Source: Plantago elongata (lineage: Eukaryota; Streptophyta; Magnoliopsida; Lamiales; Plantaginaceae). Taken from it: a DNA stretch of 64,000 nucleotides. How positions within the stretch are numbered: the stretch's first letter is position 1; each line of letters opens with the position of its first letter. The notes below the pieces were generated by a model. The model was not told the DNA's origin. It was given only the letters and a program-made list of their open reading frames with translations, and made no database searches. Positions 11,735 through 24,008 of this stretch are shown piece by piece. The position numbers and the translations under genes were made by a program. The DNA lies in contig JAYMSP010000003.1 of assembly GCA_036897095.1 (NCBI GenBank), forward strand, positions 97,103 to 161,102. The letters are read 5' to 3'.

Positions 11735-12712
11735 GGGGAAAAATTTATAAATGGTACCCTAAGTTGTACCATTTCACATTTTGATACCTTTGTTTGATGC
11801 AGTATAACTTGTATACATTTCATTAATTTCCTGTCCAATTTTACTACTTCGTTAGTCGGAATTGACGGTTTCGTCAATTTTGACCGAATTAAGACGAATT
11901 ACAACGAATTAGTTAAAGATTCCGTCACTAAAATTTTGATCAAATTTTATTTTTCTTTTAAAGTATATTTTAATTTAGAATGTTTTAAATAACATTGTAA
12001 AATACAAATTCACCTTTAAATGGTCATCTCTGTCAATTAGAACTCCCAAAATAAATTTGAACTACAGTATAGGTTTAAAATTTAGTCGAATGGTGATAAA
12101 CTTAACTCACTTTCTACTTCATTAACGATCTATTTTTCATTGTAACACATACATATCTAGCTCCTTATTTATATTATTACAACACTCATAAAATCCCTCA
12201 AAAATTCAACTATATCACTTTTTTTAAGTGTTTGTTTGTTTTATATATATTACACGTACCATTAAACACACATTAAATAAGTGATATATATTTACATTCA
12301 ACTAGTCAATAATTTTAATTTCTACTACAGATTAACTTAAACTTAAAACAAATAAGATGTTCGATTGATTTGAATTATACAACAAAAATTAAAGTACTTT
12401 AATTAAAAATGAAATAATTTTAAATATTCACTTCAATTTGGAGGAATTTGATTTTAAACATTCTAATTGACAGAGATGGCCATTTAAAGGTGAATTTGTC
12501 TTTTACAATATTATTTTAAACATTGTAAATTAAAATACACTTTAAACAAAAAAAATCGTTCAAAATTCTAGTGACGGAATTTTGGACCAATTAACAAAAT
12601 AGTAAAATTGAACGGAAAGTTAACGAAATATATAAAATTGTATTGTGTTAAATAAATGTATCAAAACGTGAAATGGTACAACTTAATTTACCATTCATAA
12701 TTTTTTTTCCGC
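11735..12712. mobile_element. Non-autonomous Mutator-like element with long terminal inverted repeats
   Basis: Imperfect inverted arms of roughly 310 bp (from 11735) and 250 bp (to 12712) flank an AT-rich centre of about 400 bp. The arms share outermost GGGGAAAAATTTATAAATGG against its diverged complement, a GTACCATTTCAC-type block, and an inner TCTCTGTCAATTAGAA block. The nonamer ACATTTTAT is repeated exactly at 11726-11734 and 12713-12721. A 9-bp target duplication with long TIRs is the Mutator superfamily signature. There is no transposase or captured gene fragment, so mobilisation would need an autonomous relative elsewhere. Confidence 0.85.
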
Positions 12713-13597
12713 ACATTTTATGTATACTACACCTAATATGAACCCTATTGCATTTTACGTATGCTAGCTAGCACCTAAATTTATCCCTGAAAAATATATA
12801 ATGAGAACAACATTATGATGAAGACACGAGTGTGTATGCGTTATGAGTCAATAAATCGACTCAAGCTTGTAATCGATGAGTTGATCCAATCAAAGTGATC
12901 AGTATGCATATCGATAATGGTTTCCTAAGTGATTGCCTCATAAAACTTGGTGAATTCATTCACATGTAGATCCATACTAAATTCACAAAAAAATTGGTTT
13001 ATAATCCAGGTACATAATCTTTTAATCATATCAAATTAAACTGATTCATATCTGGCTGATCCAAAATCTAACGTTTACATCCGTATAATATAACTATTGA
13101 GGAGGAAGGCAAGGCACGCCACCATTTTGTTATAAAGTATATAGCACGTACATAACTTTAGAAAGGGCATAATTATATGTACTACTCCCCTATCTTTAGA
13201 CCTTTAAGTGTCCAGAATGTGTCACATGCTCATGCCAAATGGGCTTGTCATAAAGAAAAGGTATGGAATGTAACAATCATCTTTAATTCTTTATAAAATA
13301 CACCCCGATTAAAATTAAATACAATTAAAATCTTTTTCTTTTTCGATACTATGACTAAATCTAACTAAACTTTAGACGATAAACCAGACAATATAAGATC
13401 GGTGTACTTAAGATTGAATTTTTCCTAAACTACCTAAGCACGGATTGGGCTAGTGAGCAAGACGATGTTGTACTTTGAATTGGTAGATACATATTTTGTT
13501 ACAACTCAGAAGATCAAATGTTAATATATCTTGACATAACACGAAGATTTTCAAAAATGTAGTACAAATCGAGAACAATGATGGTATTTCATTTCTT

Positions 13598-13852
13598 AGG
13601 GGCTGATTGGAGTAGCATCAAATGCCCATTTGAATGCTACTTGGGGATTTTGTGTTTGTTATGGCATTTAAATACCGAAGATTGAAATGGCTCTACAGTA
13701 GCAACATTTTTCTCTACCTATATAACAAACCTATAATACCCTATCCAATTACAATTCTATACCAAACACAATTTTAACAATCCCATTACAATTTCAATCA
13801 CTATTTAAACATTTAAATCGGGGCATTTAAGTCGCATGTGAATCATCTGATT
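13598..13852. mobile_element. MITE, GGGGCTGATTGG family, copy 1
   Basis: It starts AGGGGCTGATTGG and ends with a diverged complement around GTGAATCATCTGAT. The interior has the CAATTTTAAC and ATTTCAATCAC words shared with the other copies. It is longer than its relatives and more diverged. It has no coding capacity. Confidence 0.6.
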
Positions 13853-15720
13853 AATCATTCAACATATATAGCATGCATATGTATGGGTATGGCCAATGCT
13901 TGAGGTGCATCCATTAATGTTGTCTACATTACAGCTAGCTAGCTTTTAGTTTCCCTTCTCAGATATGAATTCACATTGACATGTCTCTCTCAGATTTATA
14001 TTATATTCAACTAAAAATTAATTAAGTTCTTAACTCAGCTTAGTTACAATATATACATTACTCCAGTTCAGTTTAGTCCAGTACAGTTCAGTCCACTTCA
14101 GTTCAGTTCAGTTCAGTTTAGTAAATCTCAGTTGAAGAGAACACAGTTTTAATTTACTAATCAATTTCCCTAGTCCTTTTTCACACTGACAGACATATAT
14201 TTGGTGATCAAGATTCAATTGTGTGAATGCATGAATGAAACAATGTAAGCAATAAATAATGTAGGAAAATGTGTTCATATGATGGAAATTAATAGAACTA
14301 GAACTAGCTATGAGAAGGTGAGATCAATTGAAAGATCCATACTTCCCTACATCTTGGTGCTTTATCAACGTTGATCGTTGATCGGTGAAGCGATTATTAA
14401 TAGTTGGAAAATAATTACATAAATCGTACCGACTTAATTATATAATAGTACTGCGTACCCATTGATTAGCTAGGGCAAAATAAAGTTGTTGCATTGTACA
14501 AGGAAGAAGAGAAGTCAAGGGCCCATGAGAAGAAATGCGTGGTTACTTTGATTAGAGATAAATGTACTAGTGTTTGCTTCTACAGTTTGAAATGTCTAAA
14601 AATGAATAAGATCATTGATCATGCATGCAGCTGGAGCATGGCATGTGCAAGTTGCAGAAATATTGCAATGGTCCCTCCCTACTCATCCTTACAATTATTA
14701 TGATGGACTTGACAATTAAATTGTTCCATTTTTCGACTTTAACTTGGAGGTAATTCTATTCAACTCCATGAAATATAATGAACAAGTTGTTATTTACTAA
14801 TGAGATATACATCAAACATTCCCACAGCCGGCCATTTAGTAACTACAAGAAAAACACCCCATTGCACGAGAGAATATATACCGTATAATGCAGCATCAAG
14901 GCATAACTCCTCTTGAATGACATGACGTATCTGGATTACTCGAATTCGAACACCCTTAATTTACCATGTAAGTCATTGAGCATCCAACGATAACATGTGT
15001 AATTTAGCACTTTATATAAAAAATTTCGATACATTATGTATACATCCGTCTGTATAATTAATGGGCCACTCCTCTTGTTCTTGTCAATAACAATTGGTAT
15101 CTCTGTTTCATAATTAATTAAGTTGAGAAGTCTAGCGTTTCAATTTTAAGAATTTAAGAAATGAGTATCTATGTAGGCACATCCATTATAACATGTCTAC
15201 AAAACTCGAGTGGAGGCACATGTTCATGATGCTCTCATCTCGTGCATGGTTTCTTGCCGTCTTGGGAAGTACTCAAGCGGAGTCTGTGTTCCTTATATAT
15301 CACCAACGTCTGGTCTGGACTAGATTAGACTGGACTAGTTGGGTTCTTTACTTCTTTTGCCCTGGTACTTAGTTGGGCTTCTATAACATAGTATATGTTC
15401 CAGACTCTGAGACTTATTAAGGCTAGGCCCGTTAGGATATGTTTCAACTTCCTGATACATTCTTAATTGGGCCTTCTTAATTACATCAATTTGTTTTTTC
15501 TTTCGCTTTTTTTTTAAGTAAATCACTAAGAAAGTAGAAACTCTTGGAGATGCAGAATTTTTTTAGGTGTAAGAAAACAAATCCTTACATGAAGTACTCC
15601 GGTGAACAAGGTAAAGAGTAAGGCTATAGATGTAAATTCATGAATAGAAAAATAATGTGGGGGCAAAGATAAACATAAAATGATCCAAACTGAAATCGAG
15701 AATTCAATTTTTGTTTGAAG

Positions 15721-15872
15721 TTAGCCAGACATTTAAATGCCCCCATTTGACTCGATGAACAGTGATTTGGCCTAAAATACACTTTAAATACCACATTTCA
15801 ATTTCATTTCAAACACAATTTCACCAAAATTCCATCCAAATGGACATTTGAGTGCCATGCCAATCAGCCCCT
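15721..15872. mobile_element. MITE, GGGGCTGATTGG family, copy 2
   Basis: Its right terminus CCAATCAGCCCCT is the exact complement of copy 1's left terminus. The interior phrases CGATGAACAGTGATTTGGCC and TACCACATTTCAATTTCATT recur in copies 3 and 4. The left terminus looks truncated. Confidence 0.75.
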
Positions 15873-16712
15873 CAATCTCAATTCGGTTCAAGGTATGGCC
15901 CAAGTCCTGGTTTGAGTTTTATAATTGATATTATGTTGTAATATTTTACAGAGTTAAACATATGTTAATATTTACGTTTTAAACATTGATTAATAGTAAC
16001 TCAACTTAAATGTTGTATGGATAAAGAAATACAAAATATTGTAAAACTAAACTCAAGTTGAAATATGTCAACTTGAGTTTAATCTTAAATAAGCACTCAT
16101 CAAACTTTTTGAATATTTTATTGTAGTGGAAGTAGAATTTGACAAAAATAAAAATGAAATTTATTTTTGGAGAACGTAAAAATTTGGTGCGCCATGGATA
16201 TATTAATATTCTTTAATAATCAGGTGAAAATCATTTTATGGAGGAGCTCGCAGAAGAACTTATTGATTGTTTGGTAAGAAATTGAAGTTGAATTATTTAA
16301 ATTCGAATTGAATTTTTATATATATTTTTAAATAAAACACAAGAATTGCAGTTTTATGGCAAACACAATTTTATTAACCTCACCCAAGTTTTAATCTACC
16401 CTAAAATCCTCATTGCATTGGTAATTGCTCTAATGTGAAAGGGGAAGCGTCAAGCATTTTGTACACAGGTGTTTCTAGATGAACTCGTGGAACATATGGG
16501 ATGAATCATGAAAGTACTGCTGATGAAAATAACAAGAATGACGATGACATACATGAACATAGTACATATTTACAATTTGATGATGACGCCAAATCAGTCG
16601 TAAATCCAACAACTCTCACGTCATTAATCCTTAGCATTATTCCATGCTAAAGCTCTAATCAACATTTAACCCATAATTTACTCTATCTATCCACCTCCCT
16701 ATAATTTCCTAC

Positions 16713-17315
16713 CTACCACAAACCGGTGGCGCCACCGCAAAACACCGGTCCAACGCCATATCTCCGCCTCTCATCCTCCCACAACCTCACTACATTACCA
16801 TCCAGCACCTTCAAATCCTGGTACCTATAGAATCCTAAATCCCCCATCCTTATCTCCATAACTCTCCCCAAATCAAAATCACACCTCTCCTCATTCACAT
16901 CATCTTCATTTTCACAGCTACTGTCATCTCCTTCAATTCGATAATCCTCTTCCTCCTGGACCTCCTCGTAATACAGACTGAATTTCACTTTCGTGCTACT
17001 TTCTCTCTCCACCACGCCACACGACGTCGTTTCAACACCCGTACGTACATTCTCAATTTCACGAGCTAAACCACGCGTCACCGTTTCATCACCCGACCGT
17101 ACATTCCCAATTTCAGTAGCAGTTGCTAGAACAGGCGGTGAATCGGAGCAGATTTGAATCCTGGACAGGCGATGCGAGGGGAATCTAATCCGCCAGAAGC
17201 TGACGGCGGCGGTGACGGCGGCAATCCACGTCCAGACGCTGCCGACGGCGGTGAGGAAGGAGTAGGAAAGGTAGTAGAAGGCTTGAGCTTCAATCGGAGA
17301 TTCCAATGCGCTCAT
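16713..17315 (-). CDS. Plant membrane protein of unknown function, 200 aa
   Basis: This is a single-exon gene that I do not recognise by name. Residues 1-45 contain a hydrophobic segment (about 12-41: YYLSYSFLTAVGSVWTWIAA and onward) that could be a signal anchor or one to two membrane passes. The middle is Ser/Glu/Val-rich and probably disordered, with an acidic stretch (EEVQEEEDY to NEDDVNEERCD). The C-terminus is a compact block, MGDLGFYRYQDLKVLDGN followed by VVRLWEDERRRYG, which I associate with uncharacterised plant proteins. The start codon is the first ATG of the frame, just inside a GA-rich minus-strand leader. Codon use, the strong frame and the leader support a real gene. Confidence 0.75.
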   Translation of the reverse strand: MSALESPIEAQAFYYLSYSFLTAVGSVWTWIAAVTAAVSFWRIRFPSHRLSRIQICSDSPPVLATATEIGNVRSGDETVTRGLAREIENVRTGVETTSCGVVERESSTKVKFSLYYEEVQEEEDYRIEGDDSSCENEDDVNEERCDFDLGRVMEIRMGDLGFYRYQDLKVLDGNVVRLWEDERRRYGVGPVFCGGATGLW

Positions 17316-17332
17316 TTTGGCGTTGTTTAGTT

Positions 17333-17384
17333 AGTTTCTCTCTCTCTAGGTTTTGATTTTGTCTCTCTCTCTCTCTCTATATTG
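17333..17384 (-). repeat. (GA)n microsatellite in the leader of the unknown membrane protein gene
   Basis: Two CT runs on the plus strand (GA on the coding strand) lie 20-70 bp upstream of the ATG at 17315. GA/CT tracts are common in plant leaders and core promoters. The tract likely varies in length. Confidence 0.85.
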
Positions 17385-19528
17385 TGTGATGGAAATGGAG
17401 ATGGGAGTGGAGGTTTGTAGTGAGGGGGGTTATATGGAGAGGGAATGTGAGGTGTGGGCCGTACGATGTGATGTGGAAGATAGAGGATCTGAGCGAGATG
17501 CTGAGAATCGAAAATTGGAGATGCCATTTCGTAATGGTAGATCCATTTTTTGAACCCGAATATTTTATTTCTAGATATGTATGTATCTAGTTATTTCTGT
17601 AGTAAAATGCATGCAAGTGGGATTAATTAGTTTTAGAATTTATTTTCTTTTAACCATGTGAATTGCGCCGGATATTCGGATGCATGCATTAGATTCTCCC
17701 ATATATTTAAGGTTTGCTGCGTAAAAATCAAGAGAATATGGCGGACTTGGTTTTTTGGATTAGGAAGAGGTGCAATTATTAGAGGTAATAGATGAGTCGA
17801 TTTTAATCCTTATATTTATAATTTTAAATATTGATCTATAATTTTATAATGGTTGATTGATTAAATAATAAAGTAGTGGTTGTTGAATTAGTATAATATG
17901 GTTCCTTTTAAAAAAGATAGGAGCATCTTGAATTTACGAGTGGTTGCATTCGTAATATTATTTAATTTACTTTTTTTATATAGCATAGTTTTATAATAAA
18001 CTTTTAAAACGTAAATAGGAGCATAATATTGCTCATAATTATAACATTCAAACTATACATTTTTTAATATATACGAGTATAATGCTTTTGAGAATATATG
18101 ATTTATAATCATTCATTTCAACGATCAAGTATCTTGAAATACGGTATCTAAATAATTTATGTTGAGACAAATCGATGTTCTTAAGAACTTATACTATCAA
18201 TTAAAACACCTATGTTTTCAATATTGAAAATTTTCTTATTACGCTAAAATTTAATTTATCAACAATATAGATATTTTAATTATTAAATAAATAATTTTAT
18301 TGATAATATAAGTTGTCTCTAGATAGAGACCGTATTTTATAAAATTTTAAATATTTTAAACTACACATTCAACACTTACTAACAACTTAATTAATTAAGA
18401 TCCATGAAATTAGGAAAAAGATAGTTAAACAAAACTCAAGCAGCCAATTGAGCTATTAATATCTTTCTTTTGTTAACAATACGATGTTTAAGTCAATATG
18501 CTAGTTGATAAAGTAAATATAGTTGCCCTATTTTATTCTTAATGTCCCTTACTAGAAAATAGAAATAACAAGAAACCAAATTTTGTGGTCAATAAATAGA
18601 TAAGGACAAGAGACGACTAATGTGGCTCGTGGTGACTCGGTACCGAACCGAACCAAACCAACCAAGTGAATAATTGATCTGGGACCATACATCATATGTT
18701 TCTTGAGGCTTCTCACTATTTAATTAGTGGGTAGGAAAAGAGTAGCACAATTTCATTTCGTATAGGCTAACTCACGACCACTTATACTTTGATTCCTTCC
18801 ATGACCTATCCCAATCATTTCAGCATCCTTCGTGTCACATTTCCCTTTTTAATTTTCTTCTTTGAAAGGAGCTCTAACTACCAAGCAATATACATATATG
18901 TAATGTACTAAACTTATGGTTTTCCTTTTCCGTGCAAGTATAAAGTATCTTCTTGCTCTTAATCCCTTCTTCCACATATGTATAGTATACTCTCATCATT
19001 GATGACATCCAGCTAATTTACAGGTTGCCAATTTGGATAAATCTCTAAATCCAAAATAATTTCAAAATTTGTCAACATACGGTTAGTGGTGCGTTACGAA
19101 TCTATAACAAGCATAGGGACATCGCGAAAAATACAAGTCGTCTTGGACAAGGAGTGGGAAAGTATATTTTGGAAATTTAGGTGGAGAAAGAGATATGGTG
19201 CAAATAAAATTTAATGTGGACGGTAACCTCCGAGCCGCCGGCCTATTTCCGTCCAATTGTAGTGGATATGATGATCAATTTATTTTGACATGCATGGTCG
19301 GAAAGTTTCTACCAATAAACACATACTCCTACGTACTCCACTTACTTACGACTTTTATGGTTTTATATTATTTAAAATTAAATAAATGAATTTGTTGTCG
19401 TACTTATACACATACATATGTTCCCAAAAGTTTCTACTTAATTAACAAGATGAATGGTCTTCATCGTCCATTGTTTAGTGGTACCTAAATTTAAGTGACG
19501 ATAATGTGGTACCTTAATTTGAGTGATT

Positions 19529-19690
19529 AAGGATCTGATTGTTTTCTAAATATAATCGGTCCATTTGGCTCAATGAATAGTGATTTGGACTAAAATATAT
19601 TTCAAATACCACATTTCAATTCCATTCGAAACAAAATTTCATTAAAATTCATTCAAATGTTCATTCAAATTCTATACCAATCAACACCTA
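19529..19690. mobile_element. MITE, GGGGCTGATTGG family, copy 3
   Basis: It has diverged ends (AAGGATCTGATTG left, CCAATCAACACCT right). The interior contains CAATGAATAGTGATTTGG and ATACCACATTTCAATTCCAT, shared with copies 2 and 4. Confidence 0.7.
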
Positions 19691-20950
19691 AATTACAGTT
19701 CTGCCAAGTTGAAAACACAGTACTACATAGTATTATGATTTATGGAAGTGGAAAAAGGAGAAACTACAAGTTGTAGAGAAATATCAACGATATTGAGCTA
19801 TATGACAGGAAGGCAAAATTGCAAAAAATGAGATTTCATTTTGGTGAGAAAATATCAAGGTTGGTTGGATACTTGGATATATATGGAGTAGCTAGGACAA
19901 ACAAATGTAACTTGTGGTGACAAGTTGGGAACGTGTTTGAAGATATATTTGGTCCTACTCCGCTACTCCTATATATATATATATAACCCTGCATTAACCA
20001 TAATGAATTTAAGGCACCTATTTTAATTAACTATAACGATACTATAAGCTTATACCTAATGCTACTCATTAAAACCGATGGATGTTGATTTGTTAGAATT
20101 GAACATGTGCATAAGCATGCAGATGCTTATACATGAACACAATAATGCGATCTTCTAGATGGTTGTGAAACTGAAATATACACTAGGCCTACATATCTTA
20201 AATGGATGGGAGCCCGATCCAGAGCATGACAGGGAATGTATTTCTACGATTACGAGTATATACCTCCGGTCACATCTCGTGAGTTCATACTTCATAATTG
20301 AATAGAAAAGCCATTTATGGTTGAGACTTGAGACATAACTATGTCCACATAGCAAAGTTAGTGTATTTGTGCAGTAAAAAACGCATTAAGACATAAACGT
20401 GTCAATGTATGTTAACCGTTTTTGTAATAACCTAGTACTCATGCATCAGGAAGTTTTACTCATACACAATAAAATTTTATAAGGATTGACAAATACAAAG
20501 AGTTCTACTCTTCACCATTACAAAAGCTTCCACCATAACTTTATGCAAAATATAGCCCACAGATGTCAAATAACCCATAATTCCCACTCGAATAAACATT
20601 ATTAATCAGTTCTAACTATATAGACTTATATTATGGAGGTTTCTTCTTCGAGGCGACAATGTTAACTGATACTAATACTATATGATACTGTTAGATGCTC
20701 ATGAAATTTTGATAATTTTAAATTAATTAATTAAGTTCCAATGCCTGAATTGGTAATATTCTTCAACTATTGTCGGATAAATTTGGAACTAGCAAATGTG
20801 TGAAGACACCTCTGAATATTATGATAAAATAGTTAGGAACTGGTGTCTCAAGCATCTATAGTCTTAATTTCATATGCATTGCTATTAAATTGTATGTGAT
20901 CCATGCTTGTAAAAACGAAATGATAAAGACGATTGGCCACATGTTCACTT

Positions 20951-21108
20951 AGGAGCCGATTGGCCAAGTATTTAAATATCCCCATTTAGCTCGATAAACA
21001 TTGATTTGGCCTAAAATACATTTGAAATACACCATTTCAATTTCATTCCAAATACAATTTCACCAAAATCTTATCTAAATAGCCATTTGAGTACTATGCC
21101 AATCAGCG
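20951..21108. mobile_element. MITE, GGGGCTGATTGG family, copy 4
   Basis: Left end AGGAGCCGATTGGCC and right end GCCAATCAGCG are imperfect complements. The interior carries GATTTGGCCTAAAATACATT and CACCATTTCAATTTCATTCC. It lies about 220 bp upstream of the ATG of the 98-aa membrane protein gene, so it may overlap its promoter. Confidence 0.75.
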
Positions 21109-21331
21109 TTTTTAATGAATCAAATGCAAATGTGGGAAACACAAAATGAAGTTGAAGACAGGGGTAGTAATGTCATCAAACCACGTATAATTCATTCTCT
21201 TGTATCTCAATGTGAGAAAGCTGAATCCTGAGGACCTAACGGTAATAATCCCAATTTCTTGTACCCTAAGTAAAACTGATCGATCCTAAAACCCTAGTTC
21301 ATCAATCAGTGATTCACGAGAGGGAGAGGAA

Positions 21332-22499
21332 ATGAAGGAATTGCAAGACGCATATCGCAGTGCAATGTCACAGGCAGCAAAACTCGGCTCCTTAGCTTCA
21401 TCTTTTGAAAACACAAAGAGCGTTGACACTGCTACTTCTTATTCTTCATCGGGAATCGACCAATCTCGCGTGTTACTTGTTCGCCCTCCAAGGTACTGAA
21501 TCACTGATTAGTCTCTTACCCTTGCGAAATCTTCTGGTTGTTTTTGTATGTTTTTCCTGTATGTTCATCGTAAAGATAACTGTTCTGTTATTAAGTTTTC
21601 TAGCTGAATTGGCTTGCTTGGAGCTTAATTTCGCAAATTGTAAGTTAGTTAGTCAAAGATCTGTACCTTTTTTTTTCCTGTGAAATGTGACATTTGACTG
21701 ATTTTGTCGTAATTGTTGATAATTGTCAGCAGTACTTGCAAATTGATGAATGATGATGATCATTGTGGTCGAGAATTCTATAGAGAGGGGAAGAATATAT
21801 CAAGTACTTTGGAGGATTTCCTTATACATAACGTAGTGTATTTCCAGGAATCATTAATCCTCGGGTATTCTTAAACTGAGAGCAACAATTGCTATGTTGA
21901 GAGCATCACGTTTACATTAGGAGAGCTTTAAAAACACAATAAGCAATCTTATAGACACGTTTGCTCTCAATTTAACAGTGTATATCGGTTGTTTTATGGA
22001 CTCAAATTGTGGTGTGAAATTCCATGTAATGTTCTTGCCTGCATTTGACACTGATCACAATTTTTTTGGAAGTCTTGATGGAAATCTTGAGGTAGAACTG
22101 CACGAATATCTTGATATTGTGATTGACGAAATAGTACATCAAACTTTCCTGATTGCATCGTACCTTTGCATAGACGTCAGTTGAAAAATGTTCCTGAAGT
22201 GTACAGTTCATTATAATAAATATCATTTCACTTCTGCTGTTGTTGCAAGGCTTGAATCATGTGATGTGAAATTTATCTCCGGAGAATCTTACTGATGTTT
22301 CTTTGAGTCAAAAGACAATTAATGGCAAATCAAGGAAATTTGATGAGAACCCGTTTTGTGCAGAAATGTTGTATCATTATGGACTTGCTCTAAGCTTTGT
22401 GCTGTTTTCTTTGTCGCTGGAGTATTTGCTGGTTACACACTGAAACGACGTGTAAAACGCTGGGCGTCAAAGCTTCTGCGGAAATTGAAGGATGATTAA
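21332..22499 (+). CDS. Small plant membrane protein, 98 aa, function unknown
   Basis: Two exons, 21332-21492 and 22364-22499, join in phase (AG|A). The first two-thirds are hydrophilic and Ser/Ala-rich (MKELQDAYRSAMSQAAKLGS at the start). After the junction comes RNVVSLWTCSKLC, one hydrophobic segment (about residues 60-79) and a strongly basic C-terminus (LKRRVKRWASKLLRKLKDD). This layout resembles a tail-anchored or single-pass protein with its basic end next to the membrane. I recall similar short uncharacterised proteins in other plants but no named family. The 871-bp intron holds nothing I recognise, though an open frame at 21978-22184 runs on both strands. Confidence 0.75.
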
Positions 22500-23890
22500 G
22501 TTTGCATAGCTGATACAGATGTACATCATTGAGGTTTTGCAGAAATTTATGGAAGGTTTTCCCTGGAGTTCATTAGGAGGTTCCAACTCTTGATGGATGG
22601 ATGTAATGTATGTTATGGGTCTTATGACCGTTTAAATTTTATCCTGAATGATTGCTACTCAAAGTGTATACCTTTAGCTGTGCATGGTCTAACTTGTCAT
22701 CTCTAAATGATCTTTTGCATGATATAGCAGACTACAATTGTCCTATCTTCAATTGACATGAATTGAACTGTATATATCTGCAGAATTCACATCCAAGTGC
22801 ACATTCAAAACCTTCAGTTGTGAGTCATAAGCTGCATAGGTTTTCTTTATAAGTGAGTTATCTGCATAAGTATTGCATATGTAATGTGAACCCCGCAGAC
22901 ACTTTGGAAGCCAAATCGTATGATGGGTTCTTCCACTCCATTACCAAAACAAGGAATTCAAAATGTGAAACCCTTGCACACTGTCACACTGATGGGTAAT
23001 TCATCTATAGAGCTCTTATCCATTCATTTGTTCTTGCAAGGCTGAAGAGTGCTACTTCTTAGTACTTACTAAAGTTAATATATGTTGCCGGGACTGATGT
23101 TTATCTGGCAACTTAGAAAGTTCAAGAAAGTGTGCTCATTTCAGTAGGCCTTTATGTGATGCTGTATTATTGGTTGAAGATAGTGAAAGTGATCAGGGAG
23201 ACTATTGATTCAAGTCATCTTCTTGTTCGCATGCTATATGTTTTCAGATATCTTCTGTAACATGATGATTTCAGTAGGTTAGATGTCACAAAGCATTTTA
23301 ACCAGAGTATTTATCTTATAAGCTTTGTTGATTTAAACAGATGAACTGGTACTACATTGGCGCCAGAGCAGCCTTATACATTGGTAGATGTTGTTCATGA
23401 ACCTCGTCCACAGAAGAATCTCCGTCCTGTAGAACTTAATTGTCATTGATTATGTAAAACCAATTACAATTTAACCGCACTATCAGTATTCCATAGAAGA
23501 CAGTATTTTAACAACATGTATTACTGAGGGACGGATTAATGTTCTTTCGTACAAGCATAATATCTTAAATAAGCGAAAAAATTATTGCTCCACAATGTTT
23601 CTAGCTTAGGTACGCTGTACGCATAACGCATCTTCCTTTTGACATTGTGTCTACTATCAATGACAAATCAATTAAGTGCTTAATAAAGGTAATCTATCTT
23701 CTTACCTTTAATTTCCTCAGTTAATCTCGACCATTCATCATGAATATATTGGCTAGTTTCAAAGATATTAAGGGGAGGAATCGGTCGGCATTAATCCTAA
23801 CCAAAATTAGGATAAGTATCGGAAAGTTTGTCCAAAACATAAATGCTTGTTGAAGCAACAAAACCGTGAGGGAATTGAGTGTTTTTCGGC
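22500..23890. other. 3' flank of the 98-aa gene and SAUR upstream region
   Basis: I see no gene. The first few hundred bases are the likely 3' UTR of the upstream gene. The rest is AT-rich with no clear repeat, up to the SAUR core promoter. Confidence 0.5.
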
Positions 23891-23895
23891 TTCCA

Positions 23896-23903
23896 TATAT
23901 AAG
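23896..23903 (+). promoter_or_regulatory. Probable TATA box of the SAUR gene
   Basis: TATATAAG sits 1.06 kb genomic upstream of the SAUR ATG but only about 110 bp before the donor site of the leader intron. Transcription would then start near 23930, giving a spliced leader. Confidence 0.55.
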
Positions 23904-24008
23904 AGGGAGAAACTAGCATGGACACAAATCATTCAACACTCCGAATGAATTGCAAACAAATTAAACGTCAAAACTCATCTTCTTCATCATCATCCTTATC
24001 ATTTTGCT

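Larger units (their letters stand above)
10674..16712. other. Gene-free stretch with transposon remnants
   Basis: About 6 kb without a supportable gene. Contents are listed separately: a Mutator-like element (11735-12712) and two MITE copies (13598-13852 and 15721-15872). A short CAGTTCAGTT-rich run lies near 14060-14120. Open frames here are short and lack protein features. Confidence 0.6.
17540..21331. other. Gene-free AT-rich stretch
   Basis: No supportable gene. It contains two copies of the GGGGCTGATTGG MITE family (19529-19690 and 20951-21108). Open frames near 19195 and 20155 are short and lack protein-like composition. The last 100 bp is the leader region of the next gene. Confidence 0.6.

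Noticed and set aside
11735-12712. Inverted repeat as a miRNA precursor or inverted gene duplication
   Set aside because: The exact 9-bp flanking duplication and lack of gene homology fit a transposon better; no small-RNA evidence is available here.
17353-17553. 66-codon plus-strand open frame
   Set aside because: It covers the GA/CT microsatellite leader of the minus-strand gene and is low complexity.
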